This document shows positions 35,226 through 46,458 of a DNA stretch of 64,000 bases, piece after piece. Numbering within the stretch: position 1 is the stretch's first letter; the number at the start of each line of letters is the position of its first letter. Source of the DNA: Phallus indusiatus (taxonomy: Eukaryota > Basidiomycota > Agaricomycetes > Phallales > Phallaceae); assembly GCA_027605045.1 (NCBI GenBank), contig JAQFWX010000027.1:556742-620741 (forward strand), given 5' to 3'. Position numbers and translations under genes: made by a program. The notes under the pieces are model-generated. The model had not been told where the DNA came from, made no database searches, and worked only from the letters and a program-made list of their open reading frames with translations.

Positions 35226-37650
35226 TTATTCATACATACTGGTATAAATGCCTTCTTCTTTGGCTTTGATATCTAAGGAACAGGTTATAGCAAGTTCCCA
35301 ACGATATATAAATAACTCACGGAGTGCAACTGGTATGGAGTACAACCTGGCCATCAAAAGATTACCGGTCATGCTATATATGTTTTTCAAACCGGTTCTC
35401 ATCCAAACCACCTCACCATCGGCAAAACGAGACAGTTTCAACTCGGATGCTACTTCCTCGTCAAAAAGCTGGTTGCCGGTGAATGCTTTAACTCTGAAAG
35501 GAGTAATATTTTGGCGTGAGTTTACTGCTAAAAAAATAATTGCATACCCAGTGGCTAAGACAACCACGTCAGCCGTTAGAGATGATCCATCTTCAAAAAT
35601 TAAACCATCTTTGGTGAATTCTCGGATGCTTTCTCCTTTGATTTTAATTTTTTTGTCAATAATACATTGACTCGCTCCAGTGTCTAGAGGAATACAATAA
35701 GTTAGAGAAGAAAAACACTACCAGTAAAAGAACTCAGTCTACCAATGTAATACCCCCCAGTTCTGCTGGTTGACAGGATTATGAAGCCCGAATCCTCCGG
35801 GCCCCAATTTGCTTTGAAGCCGACTTGATGTAAAGCATCATGCAAAGGTCTGCCAAAGAGACTTAGGAGGTCACATAGTCATTAACTAATGGACAACAGC
35901 CTAACTGATCAAGTTCTTTCAAACGTTTCATGGCCAATTGATTCATTCTCACTGATAACGCAAGGGGAAATGACGCTGTGATGCGGTCGGCAACTTCAGT
36001 CGGAGGTCCGTTTTCGCCCCATAAACCTAGGTTAAAGCTTTCAGGTACTTCCATGAATACTTGTAGTGAGTGCCCTTACGAACCCTCTAAAAATACTTTC
36101 TCGGCGTGTTTCAAACTAAAGACGCAGGTAGGCGAACGTTGCACCTAATAATTTAAATGTGATAGTATGCCACGGAAAAATTGAGGGAGGTTGGGTACCA
36201 TTGTGGTGTCTAATCCGGCTTCACAACAATCTTTCGCGATATCATGGCCTGCATAGTATACATGTCAGTTAGCACAAAAGTGTTATGAAAAAAAAGGTCT
36301 TGGGATATCCACACCTGAAGTACAAGCCCCTATTACGACAACCTTCTTTCCCCGGTAATCCGATGCTTGTCTATATTTGGTAGAGTGCAATACTTCTCCT
36401 TCGAAGGTATCCTAATAACACAAGGAATGAATTTTCTCGGCTACTAGCGAATGAATATGAAATCACCCACTATGCCCTTGAACGATGGAATTTTGGGAAC
36501 AGAAAAGCCCATGGCGAGGATGACGTAGGTAGGCCTTAAGATACGCTCTGAACCGTCCTTCAAATTAGTAACCTTGACTATCCATTTGTTCTTCTCATCG
36601 TCACGTTGGATTTTAGACACTTCAGACGAAGTCCAAACATTGAGGTCTAGGATTTTAGAGTAAAATTCGAGCCAGTCACCAAACTACCAGGATTAGCATG
36701 AGAAAGATATATCGGTTATATCAGTTTAGTAGTCTCACCTTTGATGCAGCAGTGTATACTGGCCATGTGGGTGGAAAACTAATACACTGGTAATCAGTCA
36801 TATTAACAAAGAAGATCATATGAATAACGAACGGCAGGTATGCCAAGTGATTAGTATCTATGCAAATCAAATTCTTGAATATTACTATTATGATGATATT
36901 AGAAATCCACGTACAGACGGCATCATGTAGGCTGAGTGAGGAATAGCGATTCCTCCATTCGTCTCCGATTTGGCAATGTTTTTCGATGACCAGGTGGGAT
37001 ACGCCTAGATATTTTAATCTGGCGGCAGCATTCAGACCTGATTGGCCACCTCCAACGATAACGACGCGAGGGCTCATCTCCTTGAATGCGACTTCCTCTT
37101 CACGGCGCTGCTTCCACCTGCATTGATCAAGCTCTCGGTCACGATTTGGGCCTAGAGCAAAGGGGCATCCCCTGATCTCTTCAAGCATAGTGCAAATCGA
37201 GTGTGCCTTCCATTCGCCACATGGTGTAGGTACTATACGGCAAACGCCACTACAGGGACCGGCAGCTGAATCGAAGTCGAAAAAGGCCTGAATCCAAAGT
37301 AAATTTGGCACGCTGCTGAATAATGTCGTGCGCTTTTCTTTGTGTGCTGATATACGAATATTACTAAATTTTGACTGGGCCAAACGCGACTGGAGAAGCC
37401 CGCGCACGGCTGAAGTGCCGAAGAAAGAACAAACATCCCACGTTAGCGGTAATATATCTCTCCATAGCACGTCTTCGAGGAGCAGATGAATGACTTTGTC
37501 GACATGCGCTGAGATTATTGCTTCGTTGAATTTGTGCAGCCAAAGGGTAGCTACTTGATGTGGATCAGTGACTTCTGGAGGAACAGTGACACCGAGTCTG
37601 CTGAGAGTTGGCAGCTGAACGAGGTCTCTGGGTAAAGCTGAATGAGCCAT
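35226..37650 (-). CDS. Flavin-containing monooxygenase with N-terminal NTF2-like extension
   Basis: FAD/NADPH-dependent oxygenase; substrate unknown. I start at the ATG at 37650 ([14 protein letters not shown]), about 40 bp below a TATA box. Residues of about 1-170 resemble a SnoaL/NTF2-like domain ([24 protein letters not shown]). The FAD motif is [17 protein letters not shown], followed by [18 protein letters not shown] and [15 protein letters not shown]. The NADPH motif is [25 protein letters not shown] and [12 protein letters not shown] are near the end. The fusion order is typical of fungal members of about 600 residues. The C-terminal exon is recovered by an intron opening GTGAGT at about 35323. 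About ten introns. Confidence 0.88.
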
Positions 37651-37687
37651 GAATAAGATGAACGACGTAGATTTTGAATCCAGAAAT

Positions 37688-37695
37688 TTATATAT
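37688..37695 (-). promoter_or_regulatory. TATA box of the flavin monooxygenase
   Basis: TATATAAA on the minus strand, about 40 bp upstream of the chosen ATG; it supports that start rather than the upstream in-frame ATG at 37731. Confidence 0.5.
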
Positions 37696-37964
37696 GAATT
37701 GAAACCAGGCGGTAAGATATCGCCGGGCCATTCTTGTACGCTAGTGATCTCCTGATCCGGATAGAAGACGATCCAGTCAGTCAGTCAGTGTCGGCGACAA
37801 TGGCATCCTGCACAGGGGTCTTGGATTCCGAGATCACCAGATTAAGTAGCCTCAAAAGCTGGCATATGCATGCGCCCCGAATCCGTCCGTTTTACTGGTT
37901 TATCTTACTGGGCACGCTTTGCGGTCATCGATCCTAGTGTTTTCTTTAGCGCTTGGGGATCCGC

Positions 37965-38207
37965 TTAGAACCCGGTGCTGTAAATGTGCGGAATCATGAT
38001 GAAGGGATACGGAAAAGATTTCCTCGCGATGAGAAAGATGAGATATGTTGTTGATGAAATGATGGTCTACAAGGGTTTATACCTACTGCGGCTGCACCTG
38101 GACCAAATTCATGATGTTCCTACCTTCTCAAGGTACGACGCTAGGGTTTCTATGTCACGAACAAGTTGCTGCCAGTGATCCGCGAGGTCGTTTGAACCTG
38201 AGTCCAT
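37965..38207 (-). CDS. Doubtful small two-exon frame
   Basis: From the ATG at 38207 the frame reads MDSGSNDLADHWQQLVRD then IETLASYLEK. A 57-nt GT-AG intron leads to TIISSTTYLIFLIARKS and a TAA at 37965. This gives about 61 residues with one possible membrane helix. There is no homology I can name; it may be chance. Confidence 0.2.
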
Positions 38208-38526
38208 AATCTAGCATACATATTTTCTATACTTCGCACCCGAAAAATATGAGAACGCTTTTGCGGTCAAGAAAGTACGAAAGAAAACTGTTACCAAGAC
38301 TCTTTCCGCCATTCGGGCTCATGAGCCAAGGACTGCCAGTAATCATGTAGTTATGGACTGAATCGCGTGATTCTCTTCGGAGAGATTGTCTATGTAGAGG
38401 GTCCAGTGAAAGCTCTTAGTGACGGAGAAGATTGCTACTGTATTAACAGTGCTAGTGAGATACTACGCTGTGGTTGATTCCCACGATCTATAAGCCATTT
38501 CGGCCCTGTCGTTGGCGGGCATCGTC
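38208..38526. other. Upstream region of MMS19
   Basis: Nothing distinctive is seen apart from promoter-like spacer. Confidence 0.4.
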
Positions 38527-41500
38527 ATGGAGCACACAGCACAACTCGTCCGGACATACATGATCAATGACTCTCCCGGTGATTCGGAATTAGATGAGAT
38601 AGTTTCTGGCACGTAAAGCATTCACCCGAGATATACATTCGGACAAACCAAGATGACATTCCTTCAACAGATATAGCGTCGGGCAAGGCAACATTGCTGC
38701 ACGTCGTCAAAAATCTTGGAGAGTTTCTGACATCAGAAAATGAGGACATTCGCGGAAAGGGTTGGAGAAATTTTCTTGATGCTTAATTTTCGGGTCTGAC
38801 TGTTTCTCTCAGGCGTTGAACTTTTATCATCAGTCTTACAAAAATGCCCTTCAGACAAACTAACAAAACAAACAGGTTATTATTTAAAAGCTCTTCCCAA
38901 TTGCCATTTTACTCAGCATTTTTTGCGTTATAGTTCATGTTCTTATTACATTCTATTGCGATAAACTCGACGATGTAGACACAATCATTCCGGCTCTGAA
39001 AGGTCTTGTGCCACTGGTCAGCAGCGTAAACTGCACAGATGAAGATGCGATCCGGGTTTTGCTATCGTAAATAAGAATTTTCTCTATCAATACTTATAAA
39101 TTTATATCAAGTCAGATTGTTTCAGAACATCAACATGCGAGCTCATGTGCAATCTAACCGCCTGCTGGTCTTCAAGATCGTGGATGGTCTTTTGGCGCTA
39201 CATAGAGAAGGTTTACTGCGTCTTTTGTTACTTCTTTCTCTTTATTGATTCACTTTTCTTCACTATCAAGCTCTGAAGAACATGGGTAACGACTTTTTAC
39301 GAGGCTATCTTCGATTGGCCGAAGGCGAAAAAGACCCTCGAAACCTGATGATCGCGTTTTCAATTGCCAGAGTCATCCTAATCGAGTTCGATATTTCCAA
39401 CTGTGTCGATGTTTGTGTTTTAGATGCCCAAAACATGGTTTGTTTGCTGACAATATATTCCAGGACTTTTTCGACATCACATTCTGCTACTTCCCAATCA
39501 GTTTCCGACCTCCACCGGACGACCCTTACGGAATAACGGCAGAAGATTTGAAAAAGAGTTTAAGGTACTTCTAAAATGTTCCGATATAATCGCTCATTTA
39601 CCCTTTTCATCAGATCATGTCTATCTGCAACACCCAGATTTGGACCTCTGGCCATACCTCTATTTTTAGAAAAGCTTTCAGCCGGATCTGGAGCTACTAA
39701 GGTAGATACGCAGTATATCCAACACCTTTCTTTTCAATGACCAATCTTATCTTTGAAGCGTGACACAATGCAAACTATTTCCGAATGTCTTCCTGTTTAT
39801 GGCACTACAGTTGCTCGTGATCACGCAAACAAATTATGGAGCGCTTTGAAAGTCGAGGTCAATAGTCCTTTGTACTTTCTGTTTAAACTTTCGTCTCTTA
39901 TTGGTACATCTAGATCTTTCAACCCATCGACCAGGAAACTGCTGACTGTGCTCTCGAAACTACCCAAATTCTTATCAAGCTCATTTATAAATCACAACTA
40001 GAGGACACAAAAGGTGGCATAGATGGAATCGGAAAACATATAGTAGAGGAAAGTCTTGAGTATATCAAAGAACCTGAAAAAAGCAAAGCCAAACCGGCCG
40101 TAAAAGTCATGTCTGCTCTCATCCAGACGACACGTCAGTTTTCTCTTAACCCATAACTCATTATTCTGTCACTAATGAATCCCTCTTGTACAGCGTTCAT
40201 CAGGAAATATGCGGTCTCCAAAGCAGTTCCTTGTTTGATAGCACTGTTTCGTGACCCAGCTGAAATAACCAACCGTTCTGCAACTTTGACAGCATCAGAA
40301 ACGATTATCGCTTCCGTCAAAGACGCTTTTGTGCCAAGATTGAATCATGCTGAAGACCCCAAGAAATATTCAGATGAAGCGGTTCTGGAAGAATTTAAAG
40401 ATGACCTTTTAGGTATCTTTACTGTAGGACTCAAAACGACGGCCACCATTCCTCCTTCACTGAGAGGGCTAAATACGATTGCTCAAATACCCTCATATCT
40501 CACAGATGAGGAGCTAGGATTCATTGCGCATAACGTTAACGAAGTTTTAGAGGCAAAGGACGTTTCCGCGGATAACCGGTAAGGTTTCCATTTGCGTACC
40601 TTCCCATGGGTCATTACTTATCACAGCTCATAAAAATCTAATCTGCTAGAATATCTGCCCTTGACGTGTTATCCTCAATCTCCTCAATCTCTCCCAAAAT
40701 TGTCGAAGATTCGACTCTACCTTTACTCTTTAGTGCTCTCCCAGACACAGCCCCTTCTCGCGAATCTGTCTCCGATCATGTCCGCTATCGCCAAATACTT
40801 GATAACTTGGTTTCACTCTGCACAACACCCTCACTATTCGAGACGTTCATAATCCGTCTGTCGACAAAGTTGGATCTTATATTCTCGCGGAGCAACGATG
40901 GCCTTCCTGATGTCGAAACAAATGCGGCTTATGTGCATTACATTCTCCTTAGTATATCTAAAACTTTGAAAGCAAAAAAACAACTAGGACATGTGGATAT
41001 ACCCAAATATGTAGATCGCCTTTTACCTCGAATCTACAAACTCTTCGTTCAGGAGCAACAACGGTCGGAGAAAGGCACGACTATAAGCGATTATCCACAA
41101 GTTGTACAAGTCACCGGGAGAGTTATAGAACAAATAATTCAGACCGTACCTGCTGAGTAAGTGATAGAGTATGGAGGAGAGAGAAAGTCGCTGATCGTTC
41201 ACTTTAACATAGTCAACAGGCTTTGTTTGCTTCATCTCTGCTTCATGCTTTTTTGAATGGTCAAGTGAAAGCATTGGCCAAACATCACATCACCATTGAA
41301 GCGCCCGTTTTGTTCGCAGTAAGGACTCGGTCTTCTCTTTAGTTGTCTTACGCGCACTAACGAAGGAAAAAAATTTCAGCCTTTTACTAATAAAGCTCAA
41401 TATAAACTTGTTCCACTGTTCACGTTTCCCATTTTAGCTCTCAGGAAAGAGGTATGGTTCTAATATACGCAACTAGTTTGACTCTTTAGTCTCAAGTTTT

Positions 41501-42895
41501 TCGACGTAGATTCCGTTGCCTATCGATGATGAATCCGACCTTGTTTCAAAATTTGCAGCTTGGTCTCTAGATATTGATTCAGGAGACACGGAGGCTTTGA
41601 GTGCAATGCATGCCGTTGCATCACTGATCAACAAACGTGTCGGAGGTTAGAACAGATTTAAGTTTGGGAACGAATTATTATATTCTTAGTGTCTGTCTTG
41701 TAGGGTTATCTGGATTTCTCTCCCATCGGACTTTGGAGTTATGGGATCAATACATGGTTCACGAAGGTAAAGATGTTAAGCAACGGCGTCGGTTAATAAG
41801 ACTATGGATATGGGTACAATCTGTTCCTCTTTTACCAAAAACGTGTTCTAATCTTTTCATATATGTAGATCACTAAAGCTTTGATGATCCGCGATGATAG
41901 ATCTTATAAGACATATGTCGATCAACTGTTTTCGCTTTTCACCAATAGCACTTTATCTTTACGATCGGAGGCTGCTAAAGCCTTGGGGGAGATTGGAAAA
42001 GGCGGCGAGCATGTTTTGACGAAAAACAACTTTGCTGTTGTTAAAGTAAGTACTCACCTATTCCATCCGAGTCGAACGTTTTCGTATCTCGGCTTTGTTT
42101 TTGGTTTTAGGTTTTGTCAGTCCAAAAGTACTTTACCCAGGTACTGCCACGTTTGGTGGACGGTATCACATCCAACAAAGGTCTCCTTTCTCTGTAGATT
42201 AATATCCTTAACCAAATGCTTATATGTCTGTCTTTAGGTGATATCCAGCAACAAGCACCTTATCTCATCGCGTTGACTTCCCTAATTAAACCTATCCCTC
42301 AGGCCATTTATGCTCATCACATGCCGAAGGTTTGTTTGCTCATGCACATCCGTGCTTTGCTTATTCTAATATGCGAAACAGCTCTTGCCTTTATTACTTC
42401 GTGGACTGGAACTACCTGATTTAGAACTACGGATTGATGTTATCGAAACGTTGCGCGCCACGTCATTGTCAAACAACGCAAGGCCAGCAGATGAGGCAAT
42501 CGTTACGATTATTTCAGAGCATGCTCCGAGTATTGCATTAGCAATGCTGAAAAACAGTCAAGTTTATAACCAACCTTTGAGTGTAAGTACATGCATGGCA
42601 GTGTATGTAATATGTATCGAGACCGCATTTCGTTGATCGCTTGTTTATAGTCGAAGCTTCGTCAAGCGGCATTAAAGTATCTTGGTGTACTACCAGAAGT
42701 TGTACGCTATGATATATTACATCCCTACAAAGCTCAGGTGCTGCGAGAGCTAGCAATTTGTCTCGACGATCCCAAACGGGACGTGAGGAAGGAAGCAGTT
42801 GATTCAAGGTATTGCATCGCTGAAAGCCTCTTCCTTCTTTTGCTAATTGACAACGTCATGCATTTAGGGCTGTCTGGTATGGGTATCTTTGCTGA
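38527..42895 (+). CDS. MMS19: MMS19/MET18, cytosolic Fe-S targeting HEAT-repeat protein
   Basis: MMS19 is the large scaffold of the CIA targeting complex, which delivers Fe-S clusters to DNA polymerases, helicases and XPD. The N-terminus after the first intron reads IASGKATLLHVVKNLGEFL, then TFYCDKLDDVDTIIPAL. The highly conserved block DITFCYFPISFRPPPDDPYG and LKKSLRSCLSATPRFGPLA identify it. GYLRLAEGEKDPRNL is also typical. HEAT repeats fill the rest; the end is DDPKRDVRKEAVDSRAVWY with a TGA at 42893. At least fifteen short introns are inferred; the first (38609-38670) has a GC donor. About 1000 residues. Confidence 0.93.
38609..38670 (+). other. GC-AG intron in MMS19 (first intron)
   Basis: Donor TTCTG|GCACGT, acceptor CAACAG. 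It links EIVS to DIASGKATLL. The GT two bases inside leads to a stop within about 25 codons. A second acceptor six bases downstream is also usable. Confidence 0.65.
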
Positions 42896-43685
42896 TTATT
42901 TTTTTTTTCTCAAAACATTTGACAAAATTGCTTTCATGCAGGTTTTCGTACAATGGTTGAAGTTATTGGGGATGAAGGTCGTGCATGTGCTAATTTTATA
43001 ATGTTTTACCTCGTTGCTGTAGTAGTCAACACACTGCCATCACACCAGATACTGAAATCGACATCGATGAGCAATTGGGGTCATCGGTGCTAATCGGCTC
43101 CCTACAGCTCAGTTCGAAACCACAAGTGTTATCATGGAGTTTATTTATTATGTACTTAAGCACGTAATCAGTGGAAGGAGAAAATAATTGAACACTTCGG
43201 TGATTGCGGTAGTACATGTATACCGCGGTATATCGACTCCACTAATTACCTCTAATTACTCGTAAGCAGTGCAGGAAAAAAGGGGATGAGAAACTGGCAG
43301 GGTCGCATGGCGGCTGTGTGTTAGCACGTATGTCTGTGATTGGCAAAAGTAGAAAACTGTTCTTCTACATAACTGAGTGTCCGTTAATGGGTACGAATGT
43401 GTTTATGCCATTCTGTATGTGTTGAGTCCTTATACCAAGTGATGGAGGGAAATACCCTCAAGGCGCATGCGTTCGAAACACCACGCAAGGAAGTTGGTTC
43501 ACGACGAACCTGATCGAGATTTAGGTGTGGCCCTGGAACGGGCTTTTGTGGCCGTCTGCTGTTTATGTATAAAAGCCTCCAAAATTCCCCATAAGTTTCA
43601 AATATCAAATTTTTTTTATCCACTTACTTTCATCCACTTATTAATCTATCTATTCACTTTTCATATCCTTAATTTTCTTGTCACA
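42896..43685. other. Intergenic, 3' of MMS19 and promoter of the secreted protein
   Basis: No gene seen. The promoter part carries a clear TATA box and a T/C-rich leader. Confidence 0.5.
43568..43575 (+). promoter_or_regulatory. TATA box of the small secreted protein gene
   Basis: TATAAAAG lies 118 bp upstream of the ATG, followed by a long pyrimidine-rich leader, as in strongly or conditionally expressed fungal genes. Confidence 0.6.
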
Positions 43686-44183
43686 ATGCGTTTCTCTTCC
43701 AACATCGTTCTTCTTGCTATTGCTTCAACTTCTGTAATTATCGATTCCGTCGTGGCCGCCCCATTGACGAGACCCAAAACTTTCCCTAAACGTGATGGAA
43801 CCTCGTTCGCAGACGGTTTTACGGGACCAGTTACCGACGCGACCAATGCCATCAATACAGCCCAGCTAGATCTGACGGATATTGCTTCCAAGCTCGGGAA
43901 AATGGTGCAGGCTGTCAACACCGCGAACTCTTCATCTGACCCCCAGGTCAACTCCACGTTCAATGACCTTCTGCTCTCAGTTCAAACATTCACTAAGGAT
44001 GCCAATGCCATAGGACAAGCCGCGTCAGAGATCCAGAATACATTGAGTGGGGATGGCTCCGGAGACAGCAATAGCGATGGAAGCGTAAATGACAACATCG
44101 CTAACAATAACGGAACTGACAGCACCAATAACAACGGAGTTGACGATAGCAGCAACGATTCCGACGATTCCGACCCATTCTAA
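43686..44183 (+). CDS. Small secreted protein with Kex2-type propeptide
   Basis: Single exon, 165 residues from the ATG at 43686. An open frame extends upstream to 43467, but only this ATG gives a signal peptide: MRFSSNIVLLAIASTSVI to about residue 22 (VVAA). A short propeptide ends at FPKR, a Kex2-like site. The mature part is helical and cysteine-free (VTDATNAINTAQLDLTDIAS), reminiscent of hydrophobic-surface-binding or mannoprotein-like helices. It ends in a Asn/Ser/Asp-rich, disordered tail. It could be a wall-associated or effector-like protein; function is not known. Confidence 0.82.
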   Translation: MRFSSNIVLLAIASTSVIIDSVVAAPLTRPKTFPKRDGTSFADGFTGPVTDATNAINTAQLDLTDIASKLGKMVQAVNTANSSSDPQVNSTFNDLLLSVQTFTKDANAIGQAASEIQNTLSGDGSGDSNSDGSVNDNIANNNGTDSTNNNGVDDSSNDSDDSDPF

Positions 44184-44560
44184 TGAGTTTGTTTATTCCA
44201 CGCCCACACTGTTCGTTAAATTTTTCCTGACTCGTTTTTTCCACAGGCTTTTGGAATCTTCTTCAGTTGTCCAGCGATTGTTTGTTTAGCGTGCATGTAG
44301 TTTTGTTGCTTTTGTAACTTGTGTATTTGCCAAGAAGTTCTTGTAGCAATACAGAGCATTCGTTTATTTGGGTAACATGTCAAGATAGAACTTTGAGAGT
44401 TTTGTGCAGCCAGTCGTAGCCTCTTTGTTGAATCTTTTGAGAAATCTTCTGAGAGCGTTGGCAGTGTGGCTTGTTGGTGGCTTGGTGGATGACCGTCTCC
44501 AGCCATTGATTAGTAAGCAGAGGTTTGTACAGAGCGACCATCGTGCAGTGCGTCCATCGT

Positions 44561-46226
44561 ATGCGTGTTCAACTGTTATGGCCATCGCCGGCTTTCTACC
44601 GCTCATTTTCATCCTCAATACCGCGCCGCCAGTCTCGCAAAGACAGATTCAACTTCAACGACTCCGTCTTTGATGAGCGGGCTATCCCGAACTATTCCCA
44701 GTTCAAACGGGTTACTGCTCTAGACCTCGCTAAATCGAAAGAGTATCCCAAAAATGTGACCATGCTCGTCCGAGATTTCATACAAGATTCATTATATAAC
44801 CCCCATTATGGCTATTTCTCCAGACAGGCCGTCATTTTTTCTTCCAAAGATCCTCTCAATTTTCCGTCTGTCCGCAATGCGAGAGAGTTGGAAAGCCACA
44901 TCGTTCAGACCTATGGCTCTTACGGCAATCCCTCACGACACGGAGGTCCCGGTCGACAGGTCTGGCACACGCCAACAGAGCTCTTCAAGGTTCGATTTTG
45001 TCCCTGTAATCGTCTTCCCCCATTGACTTGGAACACTGAATAAAAGAGGATTTATAGCCGTGGTATGGTCGCGCTATTGCACAATTTATACTGTCAGAAT
45101 ACATGCTCAAAAGCTATCCTTACGACGACCTTGTCATATACGAAGTCGGCGCGGGTAACGGCACCTTAGCAAATGACATTCTCAACTTCGTCCAGCAGGA
45201 ATATCCCCCCGAAGTGTACGAGCGAATACGATACGGCATTATCGAAATCAGCCCTCAGCTAGCCAAAATTCAGGAAAAGCGGCTCAAAACACATCCAAAT
45301 GTTAAAGTCTTCAATAAAAGCGTGTTTGATTGGGAAACGCGTGATAATTCTGCTTGTTTCTTCATAGCTTTAGAGGTCATTGTACGTGAACGATTTCTTT
45401 TGTTCTCTCTTCCTTTTTTTTTTTTGATTTTTCTGCCACTTCACTACAGGACAATTTCCCCCATGATGAAATTCGGTATTCAATGCAGACAAGAGAGCCA
45501 TATCAGGGCGTAGTCGCCATCGACGAATGGGGAGATTTTTATCAGCTCTACGAACCTATCACCGATCCGTTAATATCCACTTTTCTTAACCAACGAACCG
45601 CGTTAGGCTACGTCTCTCCGGCCATACCACCGGCTTCTCCCTTCCTTCGCCGTCTCAAAGCATCCCTTCCATTCGCACCTAACCTTTCAAAATCTGAATT
45701 CATCCCAACTCGCCTATTAGAACTTCTTCACATACTACGAAACAAATTTCCTCGACATCGACTTCTCCTTTCTGACTTTTCTTCTTTACCTGACACCATA
45801 CCGGGATATTATGCTCCCGTCGTCCAAACGCGCATACGCGATGTCATGGTACCCTGTCAAACATTCCTCGTTAAACAAGGCTTTTTTGACATATTCTTTC
45901 CAACACAATTTGACCTGCTACGAGACATGTACGAACATGTCATGTCGAAGCTTTATACCGATTCGCAGGAAGGAAGTAGAGCTTCTCCTTTGCTTACTAT
46001 GGCTGCACCTAGCAACCTGGGTGCCAACTTCTTTTTCTCGCACTACAGAAGACCATTAACTGATACAATAACCTCCACTAGTGGGTTACCTGTTGGCGGA
46101 CATAGATCAAACGTTTTCTCTCACAAAGAGTTTATGCAGACATACGCTACTATATCACAAACTCGTCTAAAAAATGGGGAGAATCCATTATTAGAGTATT
46201 ATCAGAATGTTAAATTTTTCTTCTGA
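44561..46226 (+). CDS. NDUFAF7/MidA-like mitochondrial arginine methyltransferase
   Basis: SAM-dependent methyltransferase of the DUF185 family; NDUFAF7 dimethylates an arginine of the complex I subunit NDUFS2 during assembly. The start MRVQLLWPSPAFYRSF is a good mitochondrial presequence. The conserved N-terminal VRDFIQDSLYNPHYGYFSR follows. The SAM loop is YEVGAGNGTLAND and the active-site region is FFIALEVIDNFPHDE. The last long exon contains HRLLLSDFSSLPDTIPGYYA and QGFFDIFFPTQFDLL. Three exons with two introns near 44990-45058 and 45376-45449. Family certain; complex I role inferred by homology. Confidence 0.9.
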
Positions 46227-46272
46227 TTTTATTTGTTTCGTTTGAGAATGTAGTTAGGGTGTTATTATCATC

Positions 46273-46298
46273 CGTGTGTGTGTGCGCGCGTGTGTGTG
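46273..46298. repeat. GT/GC dinucleotide microsatellite
   Basis: A GTGTGTGTGTGCGCGCGTGTGTGTG tract in the convergent 3' spacer between the methyltransferase and the coiled-coil gene. Confidence 0.9.
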
Positions 46299-46458
46299 GG
46301 AGAAAGTAATTAGTTATGATGATGTGTATAGCGAACATGTACGATGGATATTAATGCAGACAAATAAACAGACAAAACGAAATATAGACAAAATGCATCT
46401 AAGAGAATTCGAAAGATGACCTTTGATGCTATGTATATATATTAACTTCATGAGTTGA

